Source: a bacterium
GTDB taxonomy: Bacteria; Patescibacteriota; Minisyncoccia; Minisyncoccales; CG1-02-41-26
Assembly: GCA_030615715.1 (NCBI GenBank)
Contig: JAUWYS010000021.1
Span: 1-5,976, forward strand
Length of the DNA: 5,976 bases
Reading direction: 5' to 3'
The position numbers and the translations under genes are program-made. Below are positions 4,167-5,976 of this stretch, piece after piece. Position 1 is the stretch's first letter; the number at the start of each line of letters is the position of its first letter. The notes under the pieces were generated by a model, which saw only the letters and a list, made by a program, of their open reading frames with translations, made no database searches and was not told the DNA's origin.

Positions 4167-5976
4167 ATGAATAACAATAATAATAACAATAAGTCAGAAT
4201 ATATTTCTTTACGGGAAGCTACCAGGCATTGCTCTTACTCGCAAGATTATTTGAAATTGCGTGCTCGCCAAGGAAAATTGAAAGCAATTAAGGTTGCCAG
4301 AAACTGGCTGACCAAAAAAGAATGGATTGATGAATATTTGGAAGAGACCAACAACTATAAAAATCAGATAGCTGAGCAGAGGAAGAAAAAAGAGCAGGAG
4401 TTTGAAAAAATAGAGGAGATTAAAAAAGCAGAAAAAGAAATAACCAAACCAACACCCATCTTCGCTCCCAGACCTTCTTTTCAATTAGTACCCAGAGTCC
4501 GCTTTATCGCTTTCGTTGCGGCACTGGTTTTTGTTTTCGTAGGAACCATCTTCGCTTATCCTTACCTCCAGCCGGTTGGCAGTTTAATCTCCCAAACTGC
4601 AAAAGAAATCACCTCCAATATTGGAGAAGGCATTATTGAAACTGGAGATAATTTAGAATCAGGAAGTGCTTTCATCGGAAAAGGAGTTAATAAACTCTTT
4701 AAGGATTTTAGACAATATATTACTCAGGATGTGAGAGCGATTAAGAAGTTCTTTAGTAAAATCTCAAGAACAGTTCTCGAGACATTTAAAAAAGTTCCAG
4801 AAAAAATTGTCAGTATCTTCAAAGAAAAGAAAATAGAAATCCCAGAAGAGATTCTCACCCAACAAGAAATAGAAAAACTGATTGCTGAAAAATCTGTCAG
4901 CCAAGAAGAACTCTTTCAACTCCAACAAATAATAGAGAAATTAAAACAAGAAGGACTGCCAGTAAGAGAAATCATCAAAGAAGTTACCCAAATCACCCAA
5001 ATCCAACCAGTCACTGAAATCACCAAAAAAGTAATTGATGACGAATCCTTAACTAAGCTAAGCAAGCAAATAGCTGACATTGAAGAATGGGAAACTGATA
5101 TTCTAACTTTGCAAACCTTAACCAGCAAACTCCAAACCCATCCACCTTACACTCAAGTTACCACCGCTCCGGTATATATAGGTTCTCAGGGTTTGCAGAT
5201 TGGGGGAGCAGCCACCTTTGCTTCTCTGGGAGTTTCAGGCTCAGCCGGAATCACCAACTTGGGAGTTGGGGACTCAACCTCTCTTGGCTCTGACTCTTCA
5301 GACAAACTGACAGTTAATGCCACTGCCAACTTTCTCTCTTCAGCAACCTTTGCGTCAAATTTAACCATTGGCACAGGCACAACTACTTTAACCCTTGATA
5401 GCTCTGGCAATATCACTTCTGGTATCTGGCAAGGAACAGCCATCGCCACCCAATACGGAGGTACCGGCCAAGATTGGTCCTCAGTTGCCACCGGTTCCCT
5501 ACCATATTTCTCAGACACCGGAGTCCTGACTACTTTAGCTCCAACCACCACAGGTTACTTTCTCAAAACCCAGGGAGCAGGTCAACCACTCACCTGGGCT
5601 GAAGTCATCCAGGTCTGGGAAGACTCAGGAAGTGCTCTCTATCCAACCAATCTTACAAGAAAAGTAGGGGTCGGTACCTCCACCCCAGCTTATTCTCTCC
5701 ATGTTTGGGGTTCAGCTGCCTTTGGCACCTCAACTACACCCGCATTATATATTGACTCTGGCTCCGGTCGGGTCGGCATCGGGACTTCCAATCCCGCCAC
5801 CACCCTAGATGTAGTTGGTAATATCATCCAACCAACCAGTGCCTATCTAAGCTACGGTTCAACTGTAGGTAGTTCAGGATATGGAATCCGAGATTATGCT
5901 GGCACCATGCAGTATAAGAACGAGGCTGGAGATTGGGCAGATATTGCTTCAACAGCTGCTTCTGCTGGTGGCTGGA
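4167..5976 (+). CDS. Large HTH-transmembrane-fibre surface protein, 3'-truncated by window edge
   Basis: 603 codons run open to the right edge. Order of parts: seven Asn after the Met; an excisionase/MerR-like helix-turn-helix (residues 11-60, YISLREATRH...KLRARQGKLKA...RNWLTKKEWIDEYL); a Lys/Glu-rich linker (61-95); one membrane helix (about 112-130); a helical stalk with coiled-coil character (about 140-325); then a Ser/Thr/Gly-rich beta region. That region holds GIWQGTAIATQYGGTGQ (419-435) and two copies of a VG(V/I)GTS(T/N)P motif (500-507, 536-543), each leading into L-x-V-x-G. These resemble phage tail-fibre and long CPR surface-protein repeats. Expected topology is N-terminus in the cytoplasm and fibre outside, perhaps for attachment to a host cell; this role is inferred. 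The start at 4167 directly precedes the conserved domain. An in-frame ATG at 4110 would add 19 residues but lies over the leftward promoter. Neither has a ribosome binding site. The end is off the window, so full length is unknown. Confidence 0.88.
   Translation, partial: MNNNNNNNKSEYISLREATRHCSYSQDYLKLRARQGKLKAIKVARNWLTKKEWIDEYLEETNNYKNQIAEQRKKKEQEFEKIEEIKKAEKEITKPTPIFAPRPSFQLVPRVRFIAFVAALVFVFVGTIFAYPYLQPVGSLISQTAKEITSNIGEGIIETGDNLESGSAFIGKGVNKLFKDFRQYITQDVRAIKKFFSKISRTVLETFKKVPEKIVSIFKEKKIEIPEEILTQQEIEKLIAEKSVSQEELFQLQQIIEKLKQEGLPVREIIKEVTQITQIQPVTEITKKVIDDESLTKLSKQIADIEEWETDILTLQTLTSKLQTHPPYTQVTTAPVYIGSQGLQIGGAATFASLGVSGSAGITNLGVGDSTSLGSDSSDKLTVNATANFLSSATFASNLTIGTGTTTLTLDSSGNITSGIWQGTAIATQYGGTGQDWSSVATGSLPYFSDTGVLTTLAPTTTGYFLKTQGAGQPLTWAEVIQVWEDSGSALYPTNLTRKVGVGTSTPAYSLHVWGSAAFGTSTTPALYIDSGSGRVGIGTSNPATTLDVVGNIIQPTSAYLSYGSTVGSSGYGIRDYAGTMQYKNEAGDWADIASTAASAGGW
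4170..4190 (+). repeat. (AAY)7 trinucleotide run coding poly-Asn
   Basis: Seven consecutive AAT/AAC codons follow the ATG of the fibre gene and encode Asn 2-8. As the unit is a triplet, slippage would only change the Asn count and would not switch the gene off. It most likely gives a disordered N-terminal tail before the helix-turn-helix domain. Confidence 0.7.

Noticed and set aside
5186..5551. 121-codon minus-strand open frame (with others at 4209-4484 and 4916-5128)
   Set aside because: They lie antisense within the fibre gene, whose domain and repeat motifs are clearly coding. The products are low-complexity with no recognisable domain or upstream signal.
1..5976. Use of UGA as a sense codon (SR1/Gracilibacteria code)
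   Set aside because: No in-frame TGA was seen in recO, the repeat protein, glyQS or the visible fibre gene, and all three closed genes end in TAA.

Overview
The window looks like a piece of a Candidate Phyla Radiation (Patescibacteria, Parcubacteria-like) genome. The evidence is indirect: AT-rich, Lys/Glu/Ile/Phe-rich coding sequence; almost no recognisable Shine-Dalgarno sequences; small in-frame repeat insertions (LKIEN units and a PAFAEATAG-coding palindrome) inside a housekeeping gene; and a very long surface protein of a style common in that group. All three closed genes end in TAA. No in-frame TGA was found in any of the four coding regions, so nothing suggests the UGA=Gly code of SR1/Gracilibacteria.

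Positions 1-3788 form a tight plus-strand block of three genes: the 3' part of recO (DNA repair), a membrane-anchored protein with four beta-sandwich-like repeats and no assigned function, and glyQS (homodimeric class II glycyl-tRNA synthetase). Gaps are 17 and about 16 bases. recO next to glycyl-tRNA synthetase is an old bacterial neighbourhood, also seen in Firmicutes as recO-glyQ-glyS. The repeat protein is an extra gene inserted between them. A short hairpin with a U-tract at 3854-3874 probably ends this unit.

Positions 3789-4166 hold no plus-strand gene but are rich in signals. The best one is on the minus strand: a near-perfect sigma70-type promoter (TTGACA, 16-base spacer, TATAAT) firing leftward from about 4086. 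It is followed about 70 bases later by a terminator hairpin with a T7 tract. Together they define a candidate small RNA of about 100 nt. Its 5' end can pair with the same 3' strand as its terminator stem, and it contains a 14-codon mini-ORF. I do not recognise it as a known RNA family.

From 4167 to the right edge runs the first ~603 codons of a large open-ended gene. It encodes a poly-Asn tail, an excisionase/MerR-like helix-turn-helix domain, a charged linker, one transmembrane helix, a helical stalk, and a Ser/Thr/Gly-rich beta region with phage tail-fibre-like motifs (YGGTG, VGIGTSNP). A predicted cytoplasmic DNA-binding-type domain and an extracellular fibre thus sit in one polypeptide, which is the most unusual protein in the window.
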